From: Plakobranchus ocellatus
Lineage: Eukaryota > Mollusca > Gastropoda > Plakobranchidae
NCBI GenBank assembly: GCA_019648995.1
Contig: BLXT01000492.1
Location: 816,776 to 837,937 of the forward strand
Direction of reading: 5' to 3'
DNA: 21,162 nucleotides
Positions 1-17,659 of the stretch are shown here, piece after piece; within the stretch, counting starts at the first letter, position 1; each line of letters starts with the position of its first letter. The notes beneath the pieces are model-generated. The model was not told the DNA's origin and made no database searches. It was given only the letters and a program-made list of their open reading frames with translations. The translations under genes were made by a program, and so were the position numbers.

Positions 1-1153
1 CTTGGTAAATAAAATAGTAAATATGTGAAAATCTGGAAAAACCTGTCCAAACTTGCAGGCACTTCTTTTGTAACAAGGCCCTTGTGAAGACAGAAAAACA
101 GGTTTTCATTCTAATGCAATGTTCCTACTTATAAAATTTCATATCTTAGGTTTCAATGCAGAAATCAGAATAATTCAAGTTGTTTCAAAATAGACAATAA
201 AATGATATGTAATACAGGAGGACAAAAACTCAACATGCATATTTGGCAAGTTGTGCAGGGCTTTCTCAAGTACTTACACATTATCTGAGAGGACATAAAG
301 ATTTGGAGCAACATAACACTTGATAACAAATTATTTTGAATTGATTACAGTAGAACTTGGTAATAACAACAACTTTTGCGTTTCACAAAGTACCATTATA
401 TGGCAAGTGTTAGCGGCATTCTCACAAAAGTGACTAAAGAATTTATTATCCTACTGAGGGAAGGTAAATACTGAAACATTAATCATTTCTCTCTCTCTCT
501 ATAGCCTAGTGATTCTCCACCATCTTGTTACTTAACTTCTTTCAACCGCTAAACAAATTGACAGCTCATTCTTATTCTGCTGTATGAACGAGATACCTGA
601 CACAAAGCATAATGCCACACATAGTCCTCTGGGCCTCTTGCTGGGTGACAAAAGACTAGGCCTGAGGGGTAAAAGTGGTCGAAACCTCTGTGTTTGTGAA
701 CTGGTTATGCTTAGCATGGTTTTATGTGAGGGGGAGGCTGTGAGGGAAAGAGGCACAGCAGGATACTCGGCATCCTGAACTAATACACTGTACTAGACAA
801 TGCACATAGTTCTAGGCCTATTAAAGGCAAATTAAGTTTCGCACTTGAAATTGGAAGCAGGGGAAGGTTTATAGACTTTTCCTTTTTTTTTTTTGTAACT
901 TCCAGATGTTATTTTATTTTTTTTTTTTTTTACTGAGGGAAGCAGTTTCAATACTCATTACTTGAAAAATAAACTATGTTGCTTAAACAGACTGCTTTCA
1001 TTACAAAGATGATCCATATAACATTTTTAGACTCTTTTCCTTTGCAAGGCTGACATTTTTAGACTTTTCACAGTAAGCTTAACCCACACCGCCAGTTTTC
1101 TGCAACAGCTATCTTACTTCAGAAACAATCCAAAACAGACAAAAAAACTGGGC
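1..1153. other. AT-rich flank, no gene recognised
   Basis: No coding exon could be recognised. The stretch 584-780 is less AT-rich and open on both strands for about 65-75 codons, but neither translation resembles a known protein and there is no splice or codon support. It may belong to a longer CDC7 3' UTR. Homopolymer T runs occur near 880-895 and 910-932. Confidence 0.5.
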
Positions 1154-1159
1154 TTTATT
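1154..1159 (-). terminator. candidate CDC7 polyadenylation signal
   Basis: On the minus strand AATAAA occurs here (TTTATT on the plus strand), about 560 nt beyond the CDC7 stop. It is the first canonical signal downstream of the stop. Other AATAAA hexamers on the minus strand lie at 913-918 and 442-447, so alternative or more distal cleavage is possible. Confidence 0.4.
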
Positions 1160-1255
1160 ATGAGCTTTAATTCCAAATTTACAAGGTTTATGTTGCTTTG
1201 ATTTTGAGAAAAATTCCAACAACAACAACAACAAAAAGATAATTTTAATCATTTT

Positions 1256-1271
1256 TTGGGGGGGGGGGGGG
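1256..1271. repeat. poly-G tract in the CDC7 3' flank
   Basis: An uninterrupted run of G preceded by a T run. On the CDC7-sense strand this is a C tract, in the predicted 3' UTR. A CAA microsatellite (about five units) lies about 40 bp before it at 1218-1233. Confidence 0.8.
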
Positions 1272-1714
1272 AGATCATTTTATACTTGTCTGAAAAAACC
1301 TTGCTGGTTACTGGAATGCAATGTCTCCAAAAAATGTGATCAGTTTTGTAAAGGAAAACAAGCTATATCCTGCCATATGTACGTACCTCATCAAATCTCT
1401 CAATGGCTTGACTCAACTTGGTACTTAAGTAAAGCTTTTATACATGTAATTTCTCCTGAATTAACATCACAAGCAGACCTTCAGGATATCACTGAAAGCA
1501 GGTTGGAGTAGTTTGCTCTCTTTGCAGGGCGAAGATGAACAGCCAAAGCTGCAAAGCTGGATGAACCAGCAATAGGAAGATTCTAGGTCCAATAAGTCAC
1601 ATAAATAAACGTATGGTGAGTGAACCATTCACCCAATATGATGTATTACATACATATTTACATCAACAACATAATTCAGTTTTTTTTTAAATAGGGAAAA
1701 TAAAACAGCAACTG

Positions 1715-9659
<7,945 letters not shown>

Positions 9660-9821
9660 TTCTCCAGTGAAAAACTTTGATGTTTCTGGATCCAATTTAT
9701 TCCTTTTTGCTCTTCTGCAGCTTCACCAGTCAGCCAGTATAAAATAAATCACCTGTTATTAAAATAAAACAAGAATATTGCTTATAAATATTAGAATTGA
9801 AAAAACCATTTCATAAATATC

Positions 9822-9934
9822 CAGAGATGGGCACAACTCCCCAAAAAAAATCCTGAGGTAGTCACATGCATGTATATATATATAAGGGAAAAAAATTCGG
9901 AGTTCCAGAAAATTCCGGAGAATGCCCATCTCTC
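9822..9934. mobile_element. short inverted-repeat element with hAT-like termini
   Basis: The left end CAGAGATGGGCA (from 9822) is mirrored at the right end TGCCCATCTCT (9923-9933), giving an exact 11-nt terminal inverted repeat, with further partial pairing just inside (AACTCC versus GGAGAA). The total length of about 112 bp and the CAGNGATGGGCA-type end fit a non-autonomous hAT element (MITE). The flanks TAAATATC and TCATTATC are only a 6/8 match, so a target duplication is not clean. It lies about 70 bp upstream of the CDC7 exon acceptor at 9753. Confidence 0.5.
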
Positions 9935-10773
9935 ATTATCACAAGTTAAACATACTTTTTGTCATTATTTGACTTTTTTGGAGGGTGAATTTTTTTTTTT
10001 TTTCAAGAGTTTTAAGTCGATCAAACTATGAAGCCTTTCCTGCCATTCTGAAACAGACCTATAAATTTTGAAATGGAAAATTCAATCATTTTATGACAAA
10101 AAAAACAAATTCAGAATGCTTTTTCAGAGACATGATAATTTGAATTTGATTTATCATCTTGCAAAATAAAGGCAAGAGGTTTGCCCTCTTTCATTTTAAA
10201 AGTTAATTTCTGCAGCTCTAAACTTAAATTGCTCTAAAATCTTGTGGTTTTCCTCATTGCAATATGAAGAAGACGTCAGATAACGCACACATAGGAATGT
10301 TTAATAATGATGACGAAATGAAGGCAACTTAAGATAACCATTGACAACCCTTTAAAGTTTACCACCAAAAACAATAACAAATATTATTGTCCAAAAAATA
10401 AAGATTTTTTTTTAACTTTAGAGAAAATATGATCGATTCAGAACTTCAATCCCATGTTGGATAATGGCAGGCTATTTTAGACTGTCCGGTGTAATTCAGC
10501 AATTCATTTCTGAAGCGCTAATGATCTCATGAAATTGTGTTTCATTTCCACGTTATTAAATGGTTACATTGTGATAAGGGTAAGCCTAGTATAAGTTTGC
10601 CAACAGTCTAGATCTAATATATTTACTTTTACTGTGTGCCGATTCAAGTCTTGTCGTAATGTCTTATGCTATATTTAAACAGATTGGATCTAGATTCTAT
10701 ATTTATAAATATTATCCTGTCGCAGGCAAAATTTTTTACATGAAAACCAATGAGAGTTGAGACCCAATAGATT

Positions 10774-11131
10774 GATCTTGATCTAGAATCTAGAGATAAA
10801 TCGGCAATGGTTTAGATTCACGTTTTATATTCATGCATTCAGTATCGGTCTTTTTTTTTATATCGGTTTTCGAACGTTGTCTGAGAGCGAAAAAAAAGTA
10901 TTAAGAACGAAAAAGACATAAATTGAGAAAGAACAGCTTTGAAATATTAATAACCCTAATAAAACATCGTGGGATAACTGAATTTATAAGATATCCAACA
11001 GCGACTGGATATTGTAACCTAGATCTAGATCTAGTAACGAAAAAAAAAAAGACCGATACCAAATATATGAATATAAAACGTGAATGTAAACGTTTGCCGA
11101 TAAATCTAGGCCTACAATTTATATCAAGATC
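10774..11131. repeat. ~360-bp fold-back (long imperfect inverted repeat)
   Basis: The left arm (about 10774-10858) is the reverse complement of the right arm (about 11040-11131), interrupted by a loop of about 180 bp. Exact paired blocks include ATTCACGTTTTATATTCAT (19 nt) and GTATCGGTCTTTTTTTT (17 nt), plus AAATCGGC/GCCGATTT-like and GATCTTGAT/ATCAAGATC outer blocks with small indels. It has no coding capacity. It looks like a foldback-type non-autonomous element or an old hairpin duplication. Confidence 0.7.
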
Positions 11132-11580
11132 TCTTTGACTTGGATCAGGTCAGGATCATGTACATTAGGAAAAACAAAAACCCTGCTTCAGGTCTGTGCA
11201 ACCTTTCAAGGAAATTCACGATGAACTGAAGCAAAATTGTTTATTTTTCCCTCCACGGTTGCTCCGACATATCGTAAAAAATCAGTGTAGTTATCTTCGT
11301 CAAAATTATATCTCGCCTTGTAAGCATCTTTTTCTTTGCGTAAGCCTGGTGCAATGTTCTTCTCGATAGGCCTAGCAAATTATGAGGTTTTCTAGCAAAT
11401 CGTATTAAATATTTGAATAGCGATCCCGAGCCGTTGTTTTTGTAATGGCACTTGCTAGCAAACTCGAGTTGTTTAAAATCAAAGAGATTCATATGAATTC
11501 TAAATTTAGACCTAGATCTTGGCGACATTTAGGATCAAGATCGAAATTTAATCAAGTCTAGATCGATATCTAGATTATCA
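10850..11580. promoter_or_regulatory. possible shared promoter area between divergent genes
   Basis: The two genes diverge from this interval: CDC7 leaves leftward and the RWD-2H gene rightward. CpG dinucleotides are visibly denser here (about 16 in 11215-11580) than in flanking AT-rich DNA, as often near animal promoters. No TATA or initiator could be assigned with confidence, and the first exons of both genes are not located. A 95-codon minus-strand ORF in this interval has no recognisable homology. Confidence 0.25.
11019..11034. repeat. CTAGATC palindromic simple repeat (copy 1)
   Basis: CTAGATCTAGATCTAG is a perfect 16-nt palindrome built from the 6-nt unit CTAGAT. It sits at the inner edge of the right arm of the fold-back repeat. 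The same unit recurs at 11702 and in degenerate form throughout 10600-11850. Confidence 0.8.
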
Positions 11581-11701
11581 AATGTACAGCAGACGGAATA
11601 AAATTAAAATTACATTTATTTCAATATTACAGTTTTGTAGAATCAAAATCTATACAAGAAAACAGTGGAAAAAAATAAAAAGAGATTGATAAAAATAGCA
11701 C

Positions 11702-11720
11702 CTAGATCTAGATCTAGATT
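11702..11720. repeat. CTAGATC palindromic simple repeat (copy 2)
   Basis: The same CTAGAT hexamer repeats here just over three times. Degenerate neighbours (TCTAGATC, GATCTAGA, CTAGACCTA) lie near 10610, 10685, 10781, 11508, 11557 and 11823. Confidence 0.8.
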
Positions 11721-12259
11721 TATTTAGAGACCCCAAGTAAGAGTATACCTAAGACTGTCAAATTCATAGTCCTTTTACTTCTATGTACACTACGTAACAT
11801 TACGTTAGGTGTGATGCACTAAGATCTAGACCTATGTATATCGCTTAGATAAAAAACCAAAGAGTTTATGTTATATGATCAATACTGTGATAAAAGGCCA
11901 CAGTAGAATAGACTGCATGAACCCTAGCTTAATCTTGAAATTAACATTGAAGTTTCAGAATGAATTATTTTTTAGAAGCTGAACTATGTCGTTATTTGTA
12001 AGATAATGGAAACTTTCACCTTAGGCCTGATGAGTTATTGTCAGAAAATCCAAAGTGTAATGCATATTGAAATAATATTCGTACACAATCAAGTGAAAAC
12101 GATCAATCACAAATTACATTTTTTCTTTTGCCATTTTAACAAAATATTTTTTCCTTCTCTCTGAAAAAAATTGCCTCTATTAATAATTTTTCAAACTTTT
12201 TTTGCAAGAGATGCCTCCATTACTCACTCTCTCCCACATTTCTCTCTTCTCTTCCTTCT

Positions 12260-12285
12260 TTTGAAATTTTTTTTCCTCTCTACAG
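12260..12285 (+). promoter_or_regulatory. splice acceptor of RWD-2H gene 5' UTR intron
   Basis: A long pyrimidine tract ending TTTTCCTCTCTACAG is a textbook 3' splice site, and the coding ATG follows 20 nt later. Because an in-frame TGA (12299-12301) precedes the ATG, the upstream exon must be untranslated in this frame. Its position was not found. Confidence 0.65.
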
Positions 12286-12293
12286 ATTTCACC

Positions 12294-12305
12294 ATGCTTG
12301 AGTAA
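12294..12305 (+). promoter_or_regulatory. four-codon uORF overlapping the main start
   Basis: ATGCTTGAGTAA starts in a very good context (CACCATGC, with A at -3) and encodes only Met-Leu-Glu. Its TAA shares one base with the main ATG (TAATGG). If the acceptor at 12285 is used, this uORF is in every mature transcript, so translation of the main frame would need leaky scanning or termination-coupled reinitiation. Confidence 0.6.
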
Positions 12306-13549
12306 TGGCTGGTGGAAATATGTCAAGTGAAATAACCGACCTTGATGTCATCAGCAGAGATCAGAGCTGCAAGCCTTGTTCACATGCAGCAAAACTGAGA
12401 GGGCTGTATCCGCAGTGTACGATAAGTGAAACAATCATTTCAGGCAGTCATACTTTGTTGTTGATACAGATGCATGATGAAATAGACTTGAAACTAGAAT
12501 TCAAGATTCCTAATAATGGACTTAAGGCACTACCATCAGTTGCGGTGTTATCAAAAAGTCTTACCAAAAAAGATGTGCAGCGTCTCCAAAGATCTGCCGA
12601 GTTACACTTATCAACTTCTAATCTCTTAGAAGAGGTAGTGCAGATTGCGTTTGATTTTATCGCAGCTGAAAGTCTATGTGCTAGAAATGAACCACCTCTC
12701 AATAAAAGGAAAAAGAAGAAAAATAAAGCATACAAGGATGGAGACAGAGCAGAAGATGTTGAAGAAAAATGCTCTGATGAGTCCTTTACTAAAATCAAAA
12801 CTAAAGGAAAAAGAAGCAAAAGGAGGTCTAGGAGTTTACACTTAAAAGATGATGGTAGTGAGGATGATGACAATGAGAATTTTGCACAAGGCATGGAATT
12901 TATCTCTCCTTTCCAGGATCAAAGTTGGGAAGCCCCCTGCAGCAGTCTGGCCCTACCTGCACGACCAACACATTTTCTTGCCGTACGGGTGACCTCTAAA
13001 ACCATTGTAGATCAACTTTCATCTGTGCAGTGCGAGCTGGTAGCTCAGGAACCATTGCTCACAAAAGGTGTTTTCTCTCCGGATATATTTCACTTGACGC
13101 TGTTCACTTTAGGCTTAGATTCTGAGGAAGATGTGGATAATTGTATTTGTGCGCTCAGGACAATGAGGCCTGGCCTGGAACAGCATCGGCCAGTTGAACC
13201 TTTTGTCATTTATGGGATTTCTCAGTTTTACAACAGGGCCGTTTTTGCAAAAGTTCTGTTAAAACAGGATTTTAGACAATTCCGAGAGTACCTAAAAGAC
13301 CAATTGATCCACTTCAATGTGGAGATAAGAGACCAATATGAAAACTTTAACCCTCATGTGACAATAATCAAGGTTAAACGGCCAGAGCGGAAGCTGTTTG
13401 GAACAAGGAATATCCAACCAGCTATATACTCACACCTCAAAGATACTGTTTTTGGAGAACAAAAACTTGAGGATATCCACCTGTGCCCAATGGATGGGCA
13501 GAGAGGAGAAGATGGGTTTTACTCGTCTTTATTCTCAATCAGATTTTAG
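12305..13549 (+). CDS. RWD-like plus 2H phosphoesterase (AKAP7/LENG9-type) protein, 414 aa
   Basis: Residues ~217-414 form a 2H phosphoesterase-type domain of the AKAP7-NLS family. The two catalytic motifs are intact: HLTLF with H263 and T265, and HVTII with H351 and T353. Family landmarks include LPARPTHFLAV, the spaced FGEQKLEDIHLCPM block and a C-terminal GFYSSLFSI. Residues ~33-122 look like an RWD fold (YPQC, LKLEFKIP, ALPSVAV, then helices). Between them is a charged linker with basic runs (NKRKKKKNK at ~133-141, GKRSKRRSR at ~168-176) and acidic DDGSEDDD, suggesting nuclear localisation. 2H enzymes of this type act on RNA 2',3'-cyclic phosphates or 2',5'-oligoadenylates; the substrate here is unknown. 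ATG 12305 is chosen because an in-frame TGA precedes it and it has G at -3 and +4. The coding sequence has no intron. LENG9 is the closest named architecture I can suggest. Confidence 0.9.
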   Translation: MAGGNMSSEITDLDVISRDQSCKPCSHAAKLRGLYPQCTISETIISGSHTLLLIQMHDEIDLKLEFKIPNNGLKALPSVAVLSKSLTKKDVQRLQRSAELHLSTSNLLEEVVQIAFDFIAAESLCARNEPPLNKRKKKKNKAYKDGDRAEDVEEKCSDESFTKIKTKGKRSKRRSRSLHLKDDGSEDDDNENFAQGMEFISPFQDQSWEAPCSSLALPARPTHFLAVRVTSKTIVDQLSSVQCELVAQEPLLTKGVFSPDIFHLTLFTLGLDSEEDVDNCICALRTMRPGLEQHRPVEPFVIYGISQFYNRAVFAKVLLKQDFRQFREYLKDQLIHFNVEIRDQYENFNPHVTIIKVKRPERKLFGTRNIQPAIYSHLKDTVFGEQKLEDIHLCPMDGQRGEDGFYSSLFSIRF

Positions 13550-14370
13550 GAGTGGCTACTCTGGTGGTGGCTTATTAGATGCATGTTCAAAATTAAATTA
13601 TTGAGGCTGCTCTTTTTTGTCATTCACTGCCTTGTGATCTCAAGTTTATTGGCCTATGTTGAGTTCAGTGCGGGTGGTGGTTTCGTATCCTGTTGAGATG
13701 TAGACAAGTTTGCTAATCACTGTTGTACACAAGTTTGTGTGATATGGAACAAAAGCTTTACATTTATTTTTATTCATTTTCAGACATTAAAAATTCATCC
13801 TGTAAAGACTACATTACTAACATTTTGGATACCATTTTGTCCTGTGCAATCACACCTACAACATACATGAACCAGCAAAGTCTTGTTTTTAGCACATTTC
13901 ACAAGGTTTACATCCTCTCTATTTGATCTTATAACTTTCCTTGGCTTTTATTTCTTTTCAAAACTGTTCTTTTGGTTCCAATTTCCATTTTATAACCTCA
14001 CCTGAAAGCCTTTTGGCATACTTCTTACACTATATTTTTGTAACCAGAAAAAAATATTTTTATTATTTCTGAATCAATTCTTTCTTTCTTTCTTTTTTTC
14101 TTTAACTGGATGTGTTATGCCATGTTTTGTATGAATGTATTTTTGATTGTTTCATTTAATTATTAAAATTTAAATCCATGGTGGCCTTGCTAAGTCTATG
14201 TACTGATAAGGTTTTAAGTTTTGCCTGATCTTGTAGATCAGCCTTCCTCTACTGTCATGATATTATCCATTTATTTTGTGGTTGTTTGGCATGCATAGTT
14301 GGAGTGAACACCGATGTGACATCATTTCAAACGACCAACCCACAATAAATACACCATGTATGCCGTTCAT
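13550..14370 (+). other. 3' UTR of the RWD-2H gene
   Basis: The stretch after the TAG stop is T-rich, as is common for animal 3' UTRs, and has no coding potential. The canonical AATAAA at 14344-14349 would give a UTR of roughly 0.8 kb. ATTAAA variants at 13592 and 13786 could give shorter forms. A TTTC microsatellite lies at about 14080-14102. Confidence 0.45.
14344..14349 (+). terminator. candidate polyadenylation signal, RWD-2H gene
   Basis: AATAAA lies about 795 nt after the stop codon and is followed by a T-rich segment. It is the first canonical hexamer downstream on this strand. Confidence 0.45.
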
Positions 14371-14636
14371 TTTATATTATTTTGGAAAACAATTATGATT
14401 TCTTATGCATTTTAACCAGGTTTGAAGGTGTTTCTTTTGCATGTAATATTTCTAGAGAAACTTTAGGATGTTGTCTTTTTCTGTTAAATCAATCATACAC
14501 CGAGCGAGACTGAGAGTGGCTTTCAACACATCTAGTGGGATCTGAATGAATGGGTTTCTTTTCTCTCAAACCGCGTGGCAAAAGTAAGAAACAAATTAAG
14601 TCTTTTATCAATTAGTTTATTAACTTATTTGGTTTA

Positions 14637-14790
14637 CTCGGTGATCTCAGGCTTTTAGGCCCTCAGTGGGCCTGGCAAAGGTGGCAAGCTTGAACAAAAC
14701 CCACAAAAACATTGTAGGCATCAGGGGAGTTTGTTAGCAACTGCACCACATTATGCCCCGATTGACCGAGCAGACGCCAATCACATGAAG
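14637..14790 (-). mobile_element. tRNA-derived SINE, copy 2
   Basis: In minus orientation there is an A-box TGGTGCAGTTG (14748-14738), a B-box-like TGTTCAAGCTT (14696-14686), then CCAGGCCCACTGAGGGCC and AAAAGCCTGAGATCA (to 14642). The order and the tail module match copies 1, 3 and 4. The 90-codon minus-strand ORF across this interval is an accident of the element. Ends are approximate. Confidence 0.65.
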
Positions 14791-14949
14791 AGTTTTTACA
14801 GTAGGGTGATTTGTTACATTTTTTCTCCAACATGAATGGTATAGGAGTGAAGTGATTATACATGCAACACTGCACTGGGGTTAAATGTCTTGAGACCGTT
14901 TCGTGTGAGTAGTTTAAACGCTTATACCCTATCACAAAATTAATAAGTT

Positions 14950-16735
14950 AATTCTGTGCACTTTTCACTGTCGCAAAGCTCACACAATCAAAAAAAATTC
15001 TTTAGGTATTAAAGGTTTAGAAATAGTCAGAAAATGTTAATGGCAAATCATTTGGGTTTGTTGTAACGCAAAATGAGAACTGGCAAGACCATGTTTTGAA
15101 AATTGACAATAATTATTAATTTGATGTCTCTGAAAATATTGCCTCGTACATCTGTAGTAGGAAATATTCCTGGCTGAGAATCACAGAGGAAAGTATGAAT
15201 TGCATGGATTACTTTTTACTAATTATGATAATGCATATAATGTATCAATAATTAAAAAGCATTTGATTTATATAACTTCAGTTACATCATTTGTGAAATA
15301 TAAATTCTTATCTGATTGAACTTGCATAGACTTTGCCTCAACATATATCCCATATATGACAAAACCTATTGTTTTAGGGCTATTCTAAACTAGTTTGAAG
15401 AGGCATACTGAATATTTTATTGATATATATGCCTTTGAAAGAGCCTAACGCTCCCTCTCGTAAAGCTTTGCAATGGTTAATTAGATAGGAAGCTACTGAA
15501 ACTGAAGCCGAGCTTTAGGAAATGGTTTATATGTGAAAAAAAAAAAAAGAAAACATTGACAATTTTTTTTTTTATTTTATGCAACATCTCACCCATTCGA
15601 ATAATCCCAAAACAAACTGAGAGGAAACATGAGTTATTTACACTCTTCTATTAGCATTACCTTCAAGAGTAACTGCACAAACACAGCATTTTAATATGTT
15701 GTTGAAAGCACTGGTAGTAATGGTTGGAGACATTCCTGCCCTGCCACATGCACATCTACTGCAGTTTGTTGAGTGATGTGCATCGTGTGGAAATGAAGAC
15801 CCACTTCATGCCTTCAATTAATGTCTGTTTTAGATTGACTCTCTTTACAGTGTATTTAAATGACTTCTGCTTCAGAGAAATTTGAAGAGGTTCACATTAA
15901 ATGGCATGATGTAAGTTTTCTGGAAAACTGACTGCAAAAATTAATGGTCCTATGATTTTTAGACTTTAAAAAAAAAAATTTTGTTCTTTAAAAAGCATTG
16001 TACAAAAAGTAACCTGTTTATATGGAGTTTATTTTCATGTTTGAGGTGAAAAAAAAAAGACATTAAATTTAAAATACATTCCTTAAAAAAATATGTTCCA
16101 AGTGGAAAAAGATTTTAATCATTAAAATACATGGTTAAAAAAAACTAACACAATTCATCTAAAAATTGCTAGTTCATTATCTGGGCTCCGAGCCCCCAAA
16201 AAACTCTTATTCCTTTATCATCAAAGCCATAGACCATCTATCAGCTTCTTTCATTTCTAAATTGATGTATTTCTTTGAGGGTTTGCATTAAGGCAGTGAC
16301 TGCTGAACTTCTTTTCCTTATTAAAGTCCACGTCTACTCCACTTATGTTTACAGATACAGGTCTTTTCTGAAGTTCAAAGAAAAGACAAAAGAAAAACTG
16401 TTCACCAGCTTTACACAGAGACTATAAGTCAAAACAAATAAAGTCCATTGACTGTTTATTGATTTTTAATTATTTCAATCATTCATCCATGCACTCAAAG
16501 AAATTGAGATTTCATTAAAAGAGGCCTACATTTTCACAGTTTTATTTCCTTATATGAGAAAACAAAAAACAAAAACAAGTCTTCCATTTTGCATCATTTA
16601 ATCTTATACAAGAACAATATGATTAGACTTATCTTTAGATTTAGAAGTGATTTTTCTAGGCATGATCAGATAAAACCTACAGGGCCATAACTCTCATCTT
16701 TCCTTCTTGTCTCAATCCTTGTATAGTTACTGCAT
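14950..16735. other. AT-rich intergenic DNA, nothing recognised
   Basis: No exon, RNA gene or repeat family was recognised. A-runs and A/T-tract junctions occur at 15537-15549, 15967-15982 and 16049-16058. A small hairpin-capable GGGCTCCGAGCCC occurs at about 16183-16195. Confidence 0.5.
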
Positions 16736-16740
16736 CAGCC

Positions 16741-16899
16741 ACGGGGTGTTGTGGCACAGTGGATGTTGAATCCACACAAGAACCCCTCTGTTGTGGGTGC
16801 GAGCCCCATCACCAGTGCCCTGGCCTGACAGAGGGCCAGAAAGCCTGAGATCATCATATTGTACACTCGCTATACTAAAATGAAAACAAAAAAAAAAAG
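16741..16899 (+). mobile_element. tRNA-derived SINE, copy 3 (best preserved)
   Basis: A-box TGGCACAGTGG at 16752-16762 and B-box GGTGCGAGCCC at 16796-16806 are close to the tRNA consensus, with normal spacing (44 nt). The module GGCCTGACAGAGGGCC and GAAAGCCTGAGATCATCAT follows at 16822-16857, then an A-rich tail (about 16879-16898). This is the reference copy for the family in the window. The minus-strand ORF at 16727-16978 is spurious. Confidence 0.75.
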
Positions 16900-17059
16900 A
16901 ACCTAGGCATCTGCCCAAAAAGCACCTAGTATCAGTGAGCAGCCAACGCTGCCATAAACCAGCAGGTACCATATTCATCTTAGACTATAATCTTTCCAGG
17001 CCAAAACACTTAAGAATTGAGGTTAATTCCTAAATTTTTTGAATTTGCAAAGGAAGAAT

Positions 17060-17590
17060 CTATGTTAAGTCAGGATAGGAACAAGAAATCCAAAGTAGAA
17101 ACAAACATAATTTAGAGATTTGCTAAAAATAAGTAGATAGAAGATAACACCAAACCCAATACAAACCATACAATCAAGAGATTAAAAAAAAAAAAAAAAA
17201 ATAGGCAGAAGAAGATGATTTATACCACATCCAAATTAAAATATACGCAAATTATAGAGTGGCAGATGCAGGTTGAAGGTACATGTATAACCAAATTCAA
17301 AATGTACATAAATTAATTAATATTGGCAGGAAATTGTGTTGAAGATAACAATGAATATAATAGAAAAAAAAAACCAGAAAAACATCAATTCAATATAACA
17401 AAAACTGGTTGAAGGTGATACCAAATCCAAATATACATAAATTGCAGATTGGCAGCAAAATTGGTTCTTGGTTAAAAACTAAGCATATTACTTCAAAAAA
17501 AATTAAGAGATTGGCAAAGATTGCTTCAAGTTTCAACCACATTTTACACAAAGCATCCACATAAATCAAGACAGTGGTAAATTAGAATTT
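17060..17590. repeat. degenerate ~65-bp minisatellite
   Basis: Diverged units carry an anchor GAAGRTRA... followed by CCAAATCCAAATATACATAA and a GATTGGCAGNAAA segment. Anchor positions 17140, 17211, 17275, 17341 and 17411 give periods of 71, 64, 66 and 70 bp. Weaker units extend before and after (about 17085; about 17475-17580). One unit is lengthened by an A run at 17184-17201. Confidence 0.65.
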
Positions 17591-17659
17591 GAAACAAAGA
17601 CACAACTATTGAAATAAAAAGTTCTGACTCAATTTCAGGCGAGGTTTTGGGGTGATAAA

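Noticed and set aside
584-778. Overlapping ORFs on both strands (64 and 74 codons)
   Set aside because: Neither translation resembles a known family, neither has splice or codon support, and both fall in the probable CDC7 3' flank.
11241-11528. Minus-strand 95-codon ORF with basic N-terminus
   Set aside because: No recognisable homology. It lies in the CpG-richer intergenic interval, where fewer AT-rich stops make chance ORFs more likely. No splice link to CDC7 could be supported.
12448-12894. Minus-strand 148-codon ORF
   Set aside because: It is the antisense shadow of the RWD-2H gene; its phenylalanine/leucine runs are the complement of the lysine-rich linker.
14663-14935. Minus-strand 90-codon ORF
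   Set aside because: It runs through SINE copy 2 and has no homology of its own.
16752-16806. Functional tRNA gene
   Set aside because: A and B boxes are present but no cloverleaf acceptor stem could be paired, and the conserved downstream module identifies it as a SINE.
16727-16978. Minus-strand 83-codon ORF
   Set aside because: It is antisense to SINE copy 3.
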